The notes below the pieces were generated by a model. That model was not told the DNA's origin and did not search any database. It saw nothing but the letters and a program-made list of their open reading frames with translations. A DNA stretch of 64,000 nt from Streptomyces olivoverticillatus (GTDB taxonomy: Bacteria > Actinomycetota > Actinomycetes > Streptomycetales > Streptomycetaceae), in the NCBI RefSeq assembly GCF_014203555.1, contig NZ_JACHJH010000002.1:838791-902790 (forward strand). Direction: 5' to 3'. The translations under genes and the position numbers were made by a program. Shown here piece by piece: positions 42,199-52,390 of this stretch (position 1 is its first letter; each line of letters begins with the position of its first letter).

Positions 42199-44106
42199 GT
42201 GACCGCGCCCAAGCAGCCCCGGCGCCCCGTGCCCCGGCCCGCGCGCCCCGTCGCGCGCCCGGCCCGCCTGCGGGGGAGTGGCCGGCCGATCCGGCTGGGC
42301 AACCCCCGGCCGAGGCTGCGGCTGATCGGCTTCGGACTGGCGGTCGTCCTGCTGATCTTCACGGTGCGGCTGCTCCAGGTGCAGGCCGTCGACGCCAGCG
42401 CCTACGCGGCCAGGGCGAACCTCAACCGCTACATCCCGGTCACGCTGGCCGCCGAGCGCGGCGCCATCACCGACCGCGGCGGCGTGGACCTCGCCACCAC
42501 CGTCGACGCCTACGACATCACGGCCGCTCCCGACCTGCTCACCCCCGAGCGGATCAAGGCCGAGGGCGCCGCCCGGCAGGCCGCCGGCCTGCTCGCGCCC
42601 GTGCTCGGCGAGAAGGCCGACGCGCTGGAGGAGAAGCTCACCGCCAACCCCAAGTCCAAGTACGTCGTCCTCGCCCGCCGGCAGACCCCGCAGGTCTGGC
42701 GGAAGATCGCCGAGCTGAAGAAGGCCCAGCAGGAGAAGGCCAAGCACCAGCAGGGTGTCAACGTCCTCGCCGGCGTCAACCGCGAATCGCACAGCAAGCG
42801 CGTCTACCCCAACGGCGACCTGGCTGCCGGGCTGCTCGGCTTCGTCAACAGCGAGGGCCAGGGCGGCGGCGGCCTGGAGGCTCAGCTCAACGAGGCGCTC
42901 GCGGGCAAGAACGGCAAGCGCGTCTACGCCCAGTCCGGCGGCCGCCAGGTGCCCACCGGAGACGTCAAGGAACAGGCCGCCGTGCCCGGCTCCGACGTCG
43001 AGCTCACCATCGACCGCGACATCCAGTGGGCCGCGCAGAACGCCATCGCGAGCCAGGTGCGCGACTCCCAGGCCGACCGCGGCTACGTGGTCGTCCAGGA
43101 CACCCGCTCCGGCGAGATCCTGGCCATGGCCGACGCCCCCGGCTACGACCCCAACGACCTCGAGCACGCCGACCGCGCCGCCATGGGCAACGCCGCCCTC
43201 CAGGACGCCTACGAGCCCGGCAGCGTCAGCAAGGTCATGACCATGGCCGCCGTCCTCGAAGAGGGCGTCGCCGCCCCCGACACCCACGTCGAGGTGCCCA
43301 ACCGGCTGGCGCGTGCCGACCGCTCCTTCGCCGACGACGTCGACCACCCCACCTGGCACCTCACCCTCAACGGCGTCCTCGCCAAGTCCAGCAACATCGG
43401 CACGATCCTCGCCAGCGAGCAGCTCGGCAAGAGCCGGGAAGAGGCCGACCAGACCCTCTACACCTACCTGCGCAGGTTCGGCATCGGCCGCCCCACCGGC
43501 CTCGGCTTCCCCGGCGAGACCCCCGGCATCCTCGCCAAGCCCTCGCAGTGGAGCGCCTCCCAGGCCTTCACCGTCCCCTTCGGCCAGGGCCTGTCCCTCA
43601 ACGCCGTCCAAGCCGCCTCCGTCTACTCCACGATCGCGGCCGGCGGCGAGCGCGTACAGCCCAGCCTGGTCCGCGGCATCAAGGGCCCCGACGGCCGCTT
43701 CACCCCCGCACCTGCCCCGCCGCGCACCCGGGTGGTCGGCGAGAAGACCGCCCGGCAGCTCTCCGACATGCTGGAGTCGGTGGTCGACGACCAGGACGGC
43801 ACCGGCATCAAGGCGAAGATCCCCGGCTACCGCGTCGCCGGCAAGACCGGCACCTCCAACCGGGTGGACCCCACGACAGGCCGCTACCACGGCTACACCG
43901 CCTCCTTCGCCGGCTACGCCCCCGCCGACCAGCCCCGCCTCACCGTCTACTGCGCCATCCAGAACCCGACCAAGGGCAGCTACTTCGGCGGGCAGATCTG
44001 CGGGCCGGTCTTCAAGCAGGTCATGGAGTTCGCGCTGAAAACCCTCCAGGTGCCGCCGTCGGGCTCCCAGCCGCCCCGGCTGCCGGTGAGCTACGACGGG
44101 CAATGA
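42199..44106 (+). CDS. ftsI: Septal peptidoglycan transpeptidase (class B PBP, FtsI)
   Basis: This 635-aa penicillin-binding protein cross-links septal peptidoglycan with FtsW. One membrane helix (LRLIGFGLAVVLLIFTVRLLQV, about 37-58) is followed by the pedestal domain and the transpeptidase domain. Active-site motifs are SVSK (S342), SSN (397-399) and KTGT (549-552). The N-terminus is Arg/Pro-rich and cytoplasmic. It lacks C-terminal PASTA repeats. The start is GTG 42199; murE follows closely. Confidence 0.95.
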   Translation: MTAPKQPRRPVPRPARPVARPARLRGSGRPIRLGNPRPRLRLIGFGLAVVLLIFTVRLLQVQAVDASAYAARANLNRYIPVTLAAERGAITDRGGVDLATTVDAYDITAAPDLLTPERIKAEGAARQAAGLLAPVLGEKADALEEKLTANPKSKYVVLARRQTPQVWRKIAELKKAQQEKAKHQQGVNVLAGVNRESHSKRVYPNGDLAAGLLGFVNSEGQGGGGLEAQLNEALAGKNGKRVYAQSGGRQVPTGDVKEQAAVPGSDVELTIDRDIQWAAQNAIASQVRDSQADRGYVVVQDTRSGEILAMADAPGYDPNDLEHADRAAMGNAALQDAYEPGSVSKVMTMAAVLEEGVAAPDTHVEVPNRLARADRSFADDVDHPTWHLTLNGVLAKSSNIGTILASEQLGKSREEADQTLYTYLRRFGIGRPTGLGFPGETPGILAKPSQWSASQAFTVPFGQGLSLNAVQAASVYSTIAAGGERVQPSLVRGIKGPDGRFTPAPAPPRTRVVGEKTARQLSDMLESVVDDQDGTGIKAKIPGYRVAGKTGTSNRVDPTTGRYHGYTASFAGYAPADQPRLTVYCAIQNPTKGSYFGGQICGPVFKQVMEFALKTLQVPPSGSQPPRLPVSYDGQ

Positions 44107-44118
44107 GCCGGGCCCGCC

Positions 44119-45834
44119 GTGACGACGATCACTCCCGATGCCGGGAACCCCGGCCCGGCGCGCCCCTCGCTTCGCGACGAAGCGGGTGCGCCCGGTACGC
44201 TCACCGCCGTGCCCCACGCTGATCAGTCCCACACCAGCCACCAGGACGCCCCCGCCGTGACCCCGTCCGTCACCAACCCGGGAGCGCCCCGCCCGACCCG
44301 GGTCCGGCCCGTGCCGCTCACGGAGCTGGCCGGTCAGCTGGGCATTGCCGCTCCCCACGGCGCCGCGGGCGTCGCCGTCACCGGCATCACCCACGACTCG
44401 CGGGCCGTGCGCCCGGGCGACGTCTACGCCGCCCTGCCCGGCGCCCGCTTCCACGGCGCCGACTTCGCCGCCCAGGCCGCGGGCCAGGGCGCCGCCGCCG
44501 TGCTGACGGACCCCTCCGGCGCCGACCGCGCCGCGGCTACGGGCCTGCCCGTGCTCACCGTCGACAGCCCGCGCGACCGCATGGGCGCGCTGGCCGCCAC
44601 GATCTACGGCGAGCCCGGCCGCGACCTGCTCCAGATCGGCATCACCGGCACCTCCGGCAAGACCACCACCGCCTACCTCATCGAGGGCGGCCTGCGCGCC
44701 GTCGGCGGGCCCACGGGCCTGATCGGCACCGTCGAGTCCCGCATCGGCGACGAGCGCCTGAAATCGGAGCGCACCACGCCCGAGGCCACGGACCTGCAGG
44801 CGATCTTCGCCGTCATGCGCGAGCGCGGGGTCCGCTCGGTCGCCATGGAGGTCTCCAGCCACGCGCTGCGCCTCGGCCGCGTCGACGGCTGCGTCTTCGA
44901 CGTCGCCGTCTTCAACAACCTCAGCCCGGAGCACATGGAGTTCCACACGGGCATGGAGGACTACTTCGCGGCCAAGGCCGAGCTGTTCACCAAGGAGCGC
45001 AGCCGCGTCGGCGTGGTGAACCTCGACGACGAGTACGGGCGCCGCCTCGCCGAGGGCGAGTCCGAGGTCCCCGTCACCACCTTCTCCGCCGAGGGCCGCC
45101 CCGACGCCGACTGGCGCGCCGTGGACGTGGAGATCGGCCCGTTCGACTCCGCCTTCACCGTCCTGGGCCCGGAGGGCCGCACGATCACGGCCAGGGCGCC
45201 GCTCGCCGGCCCGTTCAACGTCGCCAACGCGCTCGCCGCCATCGTCGCCCTCACCGCCGCCGGGATCGACCCGCAGACCGCCGCCGACGGCGTCGCGGCC
45301 GTCCCCGGCGTGCCCGGCAGGCTTGAGCGCGTGGACGCGGGCCAGCCCTACCTGGCCGTCGTCGACTACGCGCACAAGACGGACGCCGTCGAATCGGTTC
45401 TCCGCGCGCTGCGCAAGACCGGCCCCGGCCGGATCCACGCCGTGCTCGGCTGCGGCGGCGACCGCGACACCACCAAGCGCGCCCCGATGGGCCGCGCGCT
45501 GGCCCGGCTCGCCGACACCGCCGTGCTGACCTCGGACAACCCCCGCTCCGAGGACCCGCTCGCGATCCTCGCCACCATGCTCGCGGGCGCCGCCGAGGTG
45601 CCCGCCGCCGAGCGCGGCACCGTCCTCCTGCTGGAGGACCGGGCCGCCGCCATCGCCGCCGCCGTCGCCCGTGCCGAACCCGGCGACACCGTCCTGGTCC
45701 TGGGCAAGGGCCACGAACAGGGCCAGGACATCGCCGGAGTGGTACGCCCCTTCGACGACCGCCAGGTGCTGCGCGAGGCCATCGAGGCAGAGCAGCTGCG
45801 CTCGTCGAACAAGCACCGGAACGACCAGGGATGA
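44119..45834 (+). CDS. murE: UDP-MurNAc-L-Ala-D-Glu:meso-DAP ligase
   Basis: This Mur ligase adds meso-diaminopimelate (LL-DAP in Streptomyces walls) to the peptidoglycan precursor. It is 571 aa from GTG 44119. It has the ATP loop ITGTSGKTTTAYLIEGG, the N-terminal UDP-binding domain (GITHDSRAVRPGDVYAALPGARFHGADF), TPEATDLQAIFAVMRERG, the carbamylated Lys region (AKAELFTKERSRVGVVNLDD) and the DAP-recognition motif DNPRSEDP. A second possible start is GTG 44209 (541 aa), which has TACGCT exactly 7 nt upstream and would be a leaderless product of an internal promoter. Neither start has a strong ribosome binding site. Confidence 0.93.
   Translation: MTTITPDAGNPGPARPSLRDEAGAPGTLTAVPHADQSHTSHQDAPAVTPSVTNPGAPRPTRVRPVPLTELAGQLGIAAPHGAAGVAVTGITHDSRAVRPGDVYAALPGARFHGADFAAQAAGQGAAAVLTDPSGADRAAATGLPVLTVDSPRDRMGALAATIYGEPGRDLLQIGITGTSGKTTTAYLIEGGLRAVGGPTGLIGTVESRIGDERLKSERTTPEATDLQAIFAVMRERGVRSVAMEVSSHALRLGRVDGCVFDVAVFNNLSPEHMEFHTGMEDYFAAKAELFTKERSRVGVVNLDDEYGRRLAEGESEVPVTTFSAEGRPDADWRAVDVEIGPFDSAFTVLGPEGRTITARAPLAGPFNVANALAAIVALTAAGIDPQTAADGVAAVPGVPGRLERVDAGQPYLAVVDYAHKTDAVESVLRALRKTGPGRIHAVLGCGGDRDTTKRAPMGRALARLADTAVLTSDNPRSEDPLAILATMLAGAAEVPAAERGTVLLLEDRAAAIAAAVARAEPGDTVLVLGKGHEQGQDIAGVVRPFDDRQVLREAIEAEQLRSSNKHRNDQG
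44196..44201 (+). promoter_or_regulatory. -10 hexamer of a possible internal murE promoter
   Basis: TACGCT is followed by 7 nt and then the in-frame GTG 44209, the same geometry as the other leaderless candidates. If used, it would give a shorter MurE and separate expression of the distal dcw genes. Confidence 0.4.
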
Positions 45835-45899
45835 CAGACCGCCATGCGCGCACAACCCTCCCCCCGGAAGCCCTCCCGAACGGCCGGAGGTGAATCCCG

Positions 45900-47321
45900 T
45901 TGATCGATCTGTCCCTCGCCGAGATCGCCGCCATCGTGGGCGGTCAGCAGCACGACATACCGGACCCCGGGCGCACGGCCTCCGGCCCGGTGGTCATCGA
46001 CTCCCGTGAGGTGCGGCCCGGCAGCCTCTTCGCCGCACTGCCGGGCGAGCACGTCGACGGGCACGACTTCGCCGAGCGCGCCGTCGCCGCGGGCGCCGCC
46101 GCCGTGCTGGCCGCCCGCCCCGTCGGCGTCCCCGCGATCGTGGTCGACGACGTGGTGAGCGCCCTGGGCGCCCTCGCCCGCGCCGTCGTGGACCGGCTCG
46201 GCACCCCCGTGATCGGCCTGACCGGCTCGGCGGGCAAGACCAGCACCAAGGACCTGGTCGCCCAGCTGCTGGAGCGCCTGGGCCCCACCGTGTGGACGCC
46301 GGGCTCCCTGAACAACGAGATCGGGCTGCCGCTGACCGCGCTCCGCGCCGACGAGGGCACCCGCCATCTCGTGCTGGAGATGGGTGCCCGCGGCATCGGC
46401 CACATCCGCTACCTCGCCGAGCTGACCCCGCCGCGCATCGGCGTCGTGCTCAACGTCGGCACCGCCCACGTCGGCGAGTTCGGCGGCCGCGAGCAGATCG
46501 CGGTGGCCAAGGGTGAGCTCGTCGAGGCGCTGCCCCCGGCCGAGGACGGCGGCGTAGCCGTGCTCAACGCCGACGACCCGCTCGTGCGCGCCATGAGCAG
46601 CCGCACCAAGGCCCGTACGGTCCTCTTCGGCGAGGCCGCCGACGCGCACGTACGCGCCGAGAACGTCCGGCTCACCGCGGCAGGACAGCCCTCCTTCGCG
46701 CTTCACACACCCACCGGGTGCGCCGAAGTGACCATGCGGCTGTACGGTGAGCACCACGTGTCGAACGCGCTCGCCGCGGCCGCCGTCGCCCATGAGCTGG
46801 GCATGCCCGTGCACGAGATCGCTTCCGCGCTCTCCGCCGCGGGCCAGCTCTCCCGCTGGCGGATGGAGGTCACCGAGCGCGCGGACGGCGTGACGATCGT
46901 CAACGACGCCTACAACGCGAACCCCGAGTCCATGAGAGCCGCGCTGCGCGCGCTGGCCGCCATGGGCGAAGCCGCTCGGGCAAGAGGGGGACGCACGTGG
47001 GCGGTACTCGGCCGGATGGCCGAGCTCGGCGGGGAGTCGCTGGCCGAGCACGACGCGGTCGGGCGGCTCGCCGTCCGGCTCAATGTCGGCAAGCTCGTGG
47101 CAGTCGGGGGCAGGGAAGCGGCCTGGCTGCAAATGGGCGCCTATAACGAGGGTTCGTGGGGTGAGGAGTCGGTGCACGTGTCCGACGCGCAGGCGGCGGT
47201 CGACCTGTTGCGCAGCGAGCTGCGCCCGGGAGACGTCGTACTGGTGAAGGCGTCCAGGTCGGTGGGGCTGGAGCGGGTGGCCGAGCAGCTGCTCGCCGTC
47301 GACGGTGAGGTCGCCGGCTGA
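45900..47321 (+). CDS. murF: UDP-MurNAc-tripeptide:D-Ala-D-Ala ligase
   Basis: This 473-aa Mur ligase adds D-Ala-D-Ala to the precursor. It shows the ATP loop [60 protein letters not shown] and [12 protein letters not shown]. The start is TTG 45900, supported by a near-perfect ribosome binding site GGAGGTGA. Its stop overlaps the mraY ATG by one base (TGATG). Confidence 0.95.
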   Translation: MIDLSLAEIAAIVGGQQHDIPDPGRTASGPVVIDSREVRPGSLFAALPGEHVDGHDFAERAVAAGAAAVLAARPVGVPAIVVDDVVSALGALARAVVDRLGTPVIGLTGSAGKTSTKDLVAQLLERLGPTVWTPGSLNNEIGLPLTALRADEGTRHLVLEMGARGIGHIRYLAELTPPRIGVVLNVGTAHVGEFGGREQIAVAKGELVEALPPAEDGGVAVLNADDPLVRAMSSRTKARTVLFGEAADAHVRAENVRLTAAGQPSFALHTPTGCAEVTMRLYGEHHVSNALAAAAVAHELGMPVHEIASALSAAGQLSRWRMEVTERADGVTIVNDAYNANPESMRAALRALAAMGEAARARGGRTWAVLGRMAELGGESLAEHDAVGRLAVRLNVGKLVAVGGREAAWLQMGAYNEGSWGEESVHVSDAQAAVDLLRSELRPGDVVLVKASRSVGLERVAEQLLAVDGEVAG

Positions 47322-48385
47322 TGAACCAGATCCTCTTCGCGGGTGTCATCGGTCTGTTCCTGACCCTCATCGGCACCCCGCTGCTGATCAAGTTCCTCGC
47401 CCGCAAGGGCTACGGCCAGTTCATCCGTGACGACGGCCCGCGCGGCCACGCGGGGAAGAAGGGCACGCCCACCATGGGTGGCATCGCCTTCATCCTGGCC
47501 ACGCTGATCGCGTACGCCGTCACCAAGGTGATCACCAGCCACTCGCCGACGACCTCGGGCCTGCTGGTGCTCTTCCTGACCGCGGGCATGGGCCTGGTCG
47601 GCTTCCTCGACGACTACATCAAGATCGTCAAGCAGCGGAGCCTGGGCCTGCGCGCCAAGGCGAAGATGGCCGGCCAGCTGATCGTCGGCATCGCCTTCGC
47701 GGTCCTCGCGCTGCAGTTCGCCGACACCCGGGGCCAGACCCCGGCCTCCACGCGGCTCTCCTTCACCCAGGACTTCGGCTGGTCCGTCGGCCCGGTGATC
47801 TTCGTGGTGTGGGCGCTGTTCATGATCCTCGCGATGTCGAACGGCGTGAACCTCACCGACGGCCTCGACGGCCTGGCCACCGGCGCCTCGGTGATGGTCT
47901 TCGGCGCCTACGTCTTCATCGGCACCTGGCAGCACGGCCAGTCCTGCGCCAACCCGCTGACCGCGGGCGCCGCCTGCTACGAGGTGCGCGATCCGCTCGA
48001 TCTCGCGGTCGTCGCCTCCGCGCTGATGGGCTCCTGCTTCGGCTTCCTGTGGTGGAACACCTCGCCCGCCAAGATCTTCATGGGTGACACCGGCTCGCTC
48101 GCCCTCGGCGGCGCCCTCGCAGGCCTCGCGATCTGCTCCCGCACCGAGCTGCTGCTCGCCCTGCTGGGCGGCCTCTTCGTGCTCATCACCATGTCCGTGG
48201 TGATCCAGGTCGGCTCCTTCCGCATGACCGGGAAGCGGGTCTTCCGGATGGCCCCGCTCCAGCACCACTTCGAACTCAAGGGGTGGAGCGAAGTCCTTGT
48301 GGTGGTCCGCTTCTGGATCATCCAGGGCCTGTGCGTGGCCGTCGGACTCGGAATCTTCTACGCCGGATGGTTGGCCATCAAGTGA
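47321..48385 (+). CDS. mraY: Phospho-MurNAc-pentapeptide translocase
   Basis: This 354-aa polytopic enzyme attaches the soluble precursor to undecaprenyl phosphate to give lipid I. About ten membrane helices are visible, with the catalytic Asp motifs [12 protein letters not shown] and [15 protein letters not shown], the [13 protein letters not shown] cytoplasmic loop, [12 protein letters not shown] and [13 protein letters not shown]. The ATG overlaps the murF stop and its own stop overlaps murD, so translation is coupled on both sides. Confidence 0.96.
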   Translation: MNQILFAGVIGLFLTLIGTPLLIKFLARKGYGQFIRDDGPRGHAGKKGTPTMGGIAFILATLIAYAVTKVITSHSPTTSGLLVLFLTAGMGLVGFLDDYIKIVKQRSLGLRAKAKMAGQLIVGIAFAVLALQFADTRGQTPASTRLSFTQDFGWSVGPVIFVVWALFMILAMSNGVNLTDGLDGLATGASVMVFGAYVFIGTWQHGQSCANPLTAGAACYEVRDPLDLAVVASALMGSCFGFLWWNTSPAKIFMGDTGSLALGGALAGLAICSRTELLLALLGGLFVLITMSVVIQVGSFRMTGKRVFRMAPLQHHFELKGWSEVLVVVRFWIIQGLCVAVGLGIFYAGWLAIK

Positions 48386-49824
48386 GCCTCGTGAGCTTTA
48401 CGGGCAAGCACATCACCGTCGCCGGTCTCGGCGTGAGCGGCATCAGCGCCGCCCGCGCCCTGGCCGGCCTCGGCGCGAAGGTGACCGTCGTCGACGGCGG
48501 CGACACCCCGGCCCTGCGCGAGCGCGCCGGCGTGCTCGGCGCCCAGCAGGGCGTCACCGTCCGCCTCGGCGACGCCGACACCCTCCCCGAGGGCACCGAC
48601 CTCGTCGTCACCTCGCCCGGCTGGAAGCCCACCAGCCCGCTCTTCGCGGCCGCGGCCGCGGCGGGCGTGGGTGTGGTCGGCGATGTCGAGATCGCCTGGC
48701 AGCTGCGTGGCGAGGGGGCCGCCCCCTGGCTCGCCGTCACCGGCACCAACGGCAAGACCACCACCGTCCAGATGCTCGCCTCCATCCTGGAGGCCGCCGG
48801 ACTGCGCACCGCCGCCGTCGGCAACATCGGCACCCCCATCATCGACGTGGTGCTTTCCCAGGAGCCCTACGACGTCCTCGCCGTCGAGCTCTCCAGCTAC
48901 CAGCTGCACTGGGCGCCCTCGCTGCGCGCCCACTCCGCCGCCGTCCTCAACCTCGCGCCCGACCACCTCGACTGGCACGGCTCGATGGAGGCGTACGCGG
49001 CCGACAAGGGCCGGATCTACGAGGGCAACAAGGTCGCCTGCGTCTACAACGCCGCCGACCCGGCCACCGAGGCCCTGGTCCGCGAGGCCGACGTCGAGGA
49101 GGGCTGCCGGGCCATCGGCTTCACCCTGGGCACCCCGGGCCTGTCCATGCTCGGCGTCGTCGACGGCATCCTGGTCGACCGCGCCTTCGTGGCCGACCGG
49201 CAGAAGAACGCCCAGGAGCTGGCCGAGGTCTCCGACATCGCGCCCTCCGCCGGCCCGGCCGCCCCGCACAACATCGCCAACGCCCTGGCCGCGGCCGCCC
49301 TCGCCCGCGCCTTCGGCGTGGAGCCCGCGGCCGTCCGCGACGGGCTGCGCGCCTTCCGCCCGGACGCCCACCGCATCGCGCACGTCGCCGACGTCGACGG
49401 CGTCCGCTACGTGGACGACTCCAAGGCCACCAACACCCACGCCGCACAGGCCTCCCTGGCCTCCTACGAGCCCATCGTGTGGATCGCGGGCGGCCTCGCC
49501 AAGGGCGCGACCTTCGACGAGCTCGTCAGCGCCTCCGCACGACGGCTGCGCGGCGTCGTCCTCATCGGGGCCGACCGGGGGCTGATCAGGGAAGCCCTGG
49601 CGCGACACGCCCCGGATGTGCCGGTGGTCGACCTCGACCGGACCGACACTGGGGCGATGGCCGCGGCCGTCCGCGAGGCGGCACGACTGGCCCGGCCCGG
49701 GGACACCGTCCTGATGGCCCCGGCGTGTGCCTCCATGGACATGTTCACCAACTACAACAAGCGCGGCGAGGCCTTCGCCGAGGCCGTCCGGACCCTGGCC
49801 GAAGGCCGCGGCGCCGACGAGTAG
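48382..49824 (+). CDS. murD: UDP-MurNAc-L-alanine:D-glutamate ligase
   Basis: This 480-aa Mur ligase has the N-terminal Rossmann domain ([18 protein letters not shown]), ATP loop ([15 protein letters not shown]), [28 protein letters not shown] and the C-terminal [23 protein letters not shown]. The GTG 48382 start overlaps the mraY stop (GTGA); GTG 48391 is an alternative three codons later. Confidence 0.95.
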   Translation: MSLVSFTGKHITVAGLGVSGISAARALAGLGAKVTVVDGGDTPALRERAGVLGAQQGVTVRLGDADTLPEGTDLVVTSPGWKPTSPLFAAAAAAGVGVVGDVEIAWQLRGEGAAPWLAVTGTNGKTTTVQMLASILEAAGLRTAAVGNIGTPIIDVVLSQEPYDVLAVELSSYQLHWAPSLRAHSAAVLNLAPDHLDWHGSMEAYAADKGRIYEGNKVACVYNAADPATEALVREADVEEGCRAIGFTLGTPGLSMLGVVDGILVDRAFVADRQKNAQELAEVSDIAPSAGPAAPHNIANALAAAALARAFGVEPAAVRDGLRAFRPDAHRIAHVADVDGVRYVDDSKATNTHAAQASLASYEPIVWIAGGLAKGATFDELVSASARRLRGVVLIGADRGLIREALARHAPDVPVVDLDRTDTGAMAAAVREAARLARPGDTVLMAPACASMDMFTNYNKRGEAFAEAVRTLAEGRGADE

Positions 49825-49883
49825 CCGCCGGAACCCCGCGGCGCGGGCCGGCGGCGCGGGAGACCACCGGAGGGGACACCCGG

Positions 49884-51260
49884 ATGCACGCCGACCACAG
49901 CGCGGCGCCGATCGGCGCACGGCCCGCCCTGCGCGGTTCCCCCGCGCGCTCCCGGCCCGTACGAGCCCCCCGCCCGACGGCACGCCCGCGCAGCCCGCGA
50001 GCCCCCCGCGCCCCGCGCGGCGGGCCTCGTGGGCTGCGCCGGCTGCACCTACGGGCCAAACGGGCCTGGGACCGCCCCCTGACCGCGTACTACCTGGTCA
50101 TGGGCGGCTCCCTGCTGATCACCGTGCTGGGCCTGGTAATGGTCTACTCCGCCTCCCAGATCAAGGCCATGCAGAACGGCCTCGCCCCCAGCTACTTCTT
50201 CCGCAAGCAGCTGCTGGCCGCCGCCATCGGCACCGTGCTGCTGCTCGCCGCGGCCCGCACGCCCGTCAGACTGCTGCGCGCCCTGGCCTACCCGCTGCTG
50301 GCCGCCTCCGTATTCCTGCTCTGCATGGTCCAGGTGCCCGGCGTCGGCCAGACCATCAACGGCAACACCAACTGGATCTCGCTCGGCGGCCCCTTCCAGC
50401 TCCAGCCCAGCGAGTTCTCCAAGCTCGCGCTCGTGCTGTGGGGCGCCGACCTGCTGGCCCGCAAGCAGTCCAAGAAGCTGCTCTCCCAGTGGAAGCACCT
50501 TCTGGTCCCGCTGGTGCCCGTCACCTTCATGCTGCTCGGCCTGATCATGCTCGGCGGCGACATGGGCACCACCGTCGTCCTCACCGCCGTGCTGCTCGGC
50601 ATGCTCTGGGTGGCGGGCGCCCCGACCCGGCTCTTCGCCGGCGTGTTCGGCGTCACGGCCGCGCTGGCCGTACTGTTCATCAAGACCAGCGCCAACCGCA
50701 TGTCCCGGCTGGCCTGCATCGGCGCGACCGACCCGGGCACCCACGACCAGTGCTGGCAGGCCGTGCACGGCATCTACGCGCTGGCCAATGGCGGCTGGTT
50801 CGGGGCCGGACTCGGGGCGAGTGTGGAAAAATGGGGTGAATTGCCCGAGCCCCACACCGACTTCATCTTCGCCATCACCGGCGAGGAACTGGGCCTGGCA
50901 GGGACGCTGTCGGTGCTCGCCCTGTTCGCGGCTCTAGGCTATGCGGGTATCCGCGTGGCCGGACGCACGGAGGACCCCTTCGTGAGGTACGCCGCGGGAA
51001 GCGTGACCACCTGGATCATGGCGCAGGCCGTGGTCAACATCGGTGCGGTGCTCGGCCTGCTGCCGATCGCCGGAGTCCCGCTCCCGCTGTTCTCCTACGG
51101 AGGGTCCGCCCTGCTGCCGACCATGTTCGCCATCGGGCTGCTGATCGCCTTCGCGCGCGACGAACCCGGTGCGCGGGCAGCGCTCGCCATGCGGCAGCCT
51201 GGGGTGAGATGGAAGACGATGAGACGGCGCGTCAAGAAGCGGCCGTCCGGAGAGCGGTGA
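49884..51260 (+). CDS. ftsW: Septal peptidoglycan glycosyltransferase FtsW (SEDS family)
   Basis: This 458-aa SEDS protein polymerises lipid II at the septum with FtsI. About 60 basic, Pro/Arg-rich residues precede ten membrane helices. Conserved blocks include VMVYSASQIKA, NTNWISLGGPFQLQPSEFSKLAL, LIMLGGDMGTTVV, WFGAGLGASVEKWGELPEPHTDFIFAITGEELG (with the catalytic Asp region) and PLPLFSYGGSALLPTMFAIGLL. ATG 49884 follows GGAGGGG. Confidence 0.95.
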   Translation: MHADHSAAPIGARPALRGSPARSRPVRAPRPTARPRSPRAPRAPRGGPRGLRRLHLRAKRAWDRPLTAYYLVMGGSLLITVLGLVMVYSASQIKAMQNGLAPSYFFRKQLLAAAIGTVLLLAAARTPVRLLRALAYPLLAASVFLLCMVQVPGVGQTINGNTNWISLGGPFQLQPSEFSKLALVLWGADLLARKQSKKLLSQWKHLLVPLVPVTFMLLGLIMLGGDMGTTVVLTAVLLGMLWVAGAPTRLFAGVFGVTAALAVLFIKTSANRMSRLACIGATDPGTHDQCWQAVHGIYALANGGWFGAGLGASVEKWGELPEPHTDFIFAITGEELGLAGTLSVLALFAALGYAGIRVAGRTEDPFVRYAAGSVTTWIMAQAVVNIGAVLGLLPIAGVPLPLFSYGGSALLPTMFAIGLLIAFARDEPGARAALAMRQPGVRWKTMRRRVKKRPSGER

Positions 51261-51266
51261 ATTTCG

Positions 51267-52361
51267 GTGCATGTCGTACTCGCCGGCGGGGGGACCGCCG
51301 GCCACATCGAGCCCGCGCTCGCCCTCGCGGACGCCCTGCGCAGGCAGGACCCGACCGTGGGGATCACGGCGCTCGGCACTGAGCGGGGCCTCGAGACCCG
51401 CCTCGTGCCCGAGCGGGGCTACGAGCTGGGGCTGATCCCCGCCGTACCGCTGCCCCGCAAGCCCACCCCGGAGCTGATCACCGTCCCCGGGCGGCTGCGC
51501 GGCACCATCAAGGCCGCCGAGCAGATCCTGGAGCGAACCCGGGCGGACTGCGTGGTCGGCTTCGGCGGCTATGTGGCGCTGCCCGGCTACCTGGCCGCCA
51601 AGCGGCTCGGCGTGCCGATCATCGTCCACGAGGCCAACGCCCGCCCCGGCCTCGCCAACAAGATCGGCTCGCGCTACGCCGCCGGGGTCGCCGTGAGCAC
51701 CCCCGACAGCAAGCTGCGCAACGCCCGCTACGTCGGCATCCCGCTGCGCCGCACCATCGCCACCCTGGACCGCGCCGCCATGCGCCCCCAGGCGCGGGCC
51801 GCCTTCGGGCTCGACCCCAACCTGCCCACGCTGCTGGTCTCCGGCGGCTCCCAGGGCGCCCGGCGGCTGAACGAGGTCGTCCAGGCCGTCGCCCCGGTGC
51901 TCCAGCGCTCGGGCGTGCAGATCCTGCACGCGGTCGGCCCGAAGAACGAGCTGCCGCGCGCGGACAACATGCCCGGAATGCCGCCCTATGTCCCGGTATC
52001 GTATGTGGACCGGATGGACCTCGCGTACGCCGCGGCCGACATGATGCTCTGCCGCGCGGGCGCGATGACCGTGGCCGAGCTGTCCGCCGTCGGCCTCCCG
52101 GCCGCCTACGTCCCGCTGCCCATCGGCAACGGCGAACAGCGGCTCAATGCCCAGCCGCTGGTCAAGGCGGGCGGCGGCCTGCTGGTCGACGACGCCGAGC
52201 TGACCCCCGAGTGGGTGCAGAACCACGTGCTCCCGGTGCTCTCCGACCCGCACCGGCTGTACGAGATGTCCCGGTCCGCCGCCGAGTTCGGCCGGCGCGA
52301 CGCCGACGAGCTCCTGGTCGGCATGGTGTACGAGGCGATTGCCGCACGCAGAGCGGGCTGA
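51267..52361 (+). CDS. murG: UDP-GlcNAc transferase to lipid I (lipid II synthase)
   Basis: This 364-aa GT-B enzyme makes lipid II on the inner membrane face. It shows the N-terminal G loop ([22 protein letters not shown]), [10 protein letters not shown], the second G loop ([15 protein letters not shown]), [29 protein letters not shown] and [16 protein letters not shown] (UDP-sugar binding). The GTG 51267 start lies 6 nt after the ftsW stop. Confidence 0.95.
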   Translation: MHVVLAGGGTAGHIEPALALADALRRQDPTVGITALGTERGLETRLVPERGYELGLIPAVPLPRKPTPELITVPGRLRGTIKAAEQILERTRADCVVGFGGYVALPGYLAAKRLGVPIIVHEANARPGLANKIGSRYAAGVAVSTPDSKLRNARYVGIPLRRTIATLDRAAMRPQARAAFGLDPNLPTLLVSGGSQGARRLNEVVQAVAPVLQRSGVQILHAVGPKNELPRADNMPGMPPYVPVSYVDRMDLAYAAADMMLCRAGAMTVAELSAVGLPAAYVPLPIGNGEQRLNAQPLVKAGGGLLVDDAELTPEWVQNHVLPVLSDPHRLYEMSRSAAEFGRRDADELLVGMVYEAIAARRAG

Positions 52362-52390
52362 CGGCCCGCAGGAGCAGGAGGCTGGGTAGC

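Noticed and set aside
41767..45855. Minus-strand open frame of 1362 codons antisense to ftsL, ftsI and murE
   Set aside because: It is a by-product of very high GC at third positions; the composition is Gly/Ala/Val/Asp-rich with no domain, and the plus strand carries well-known dcw genes.
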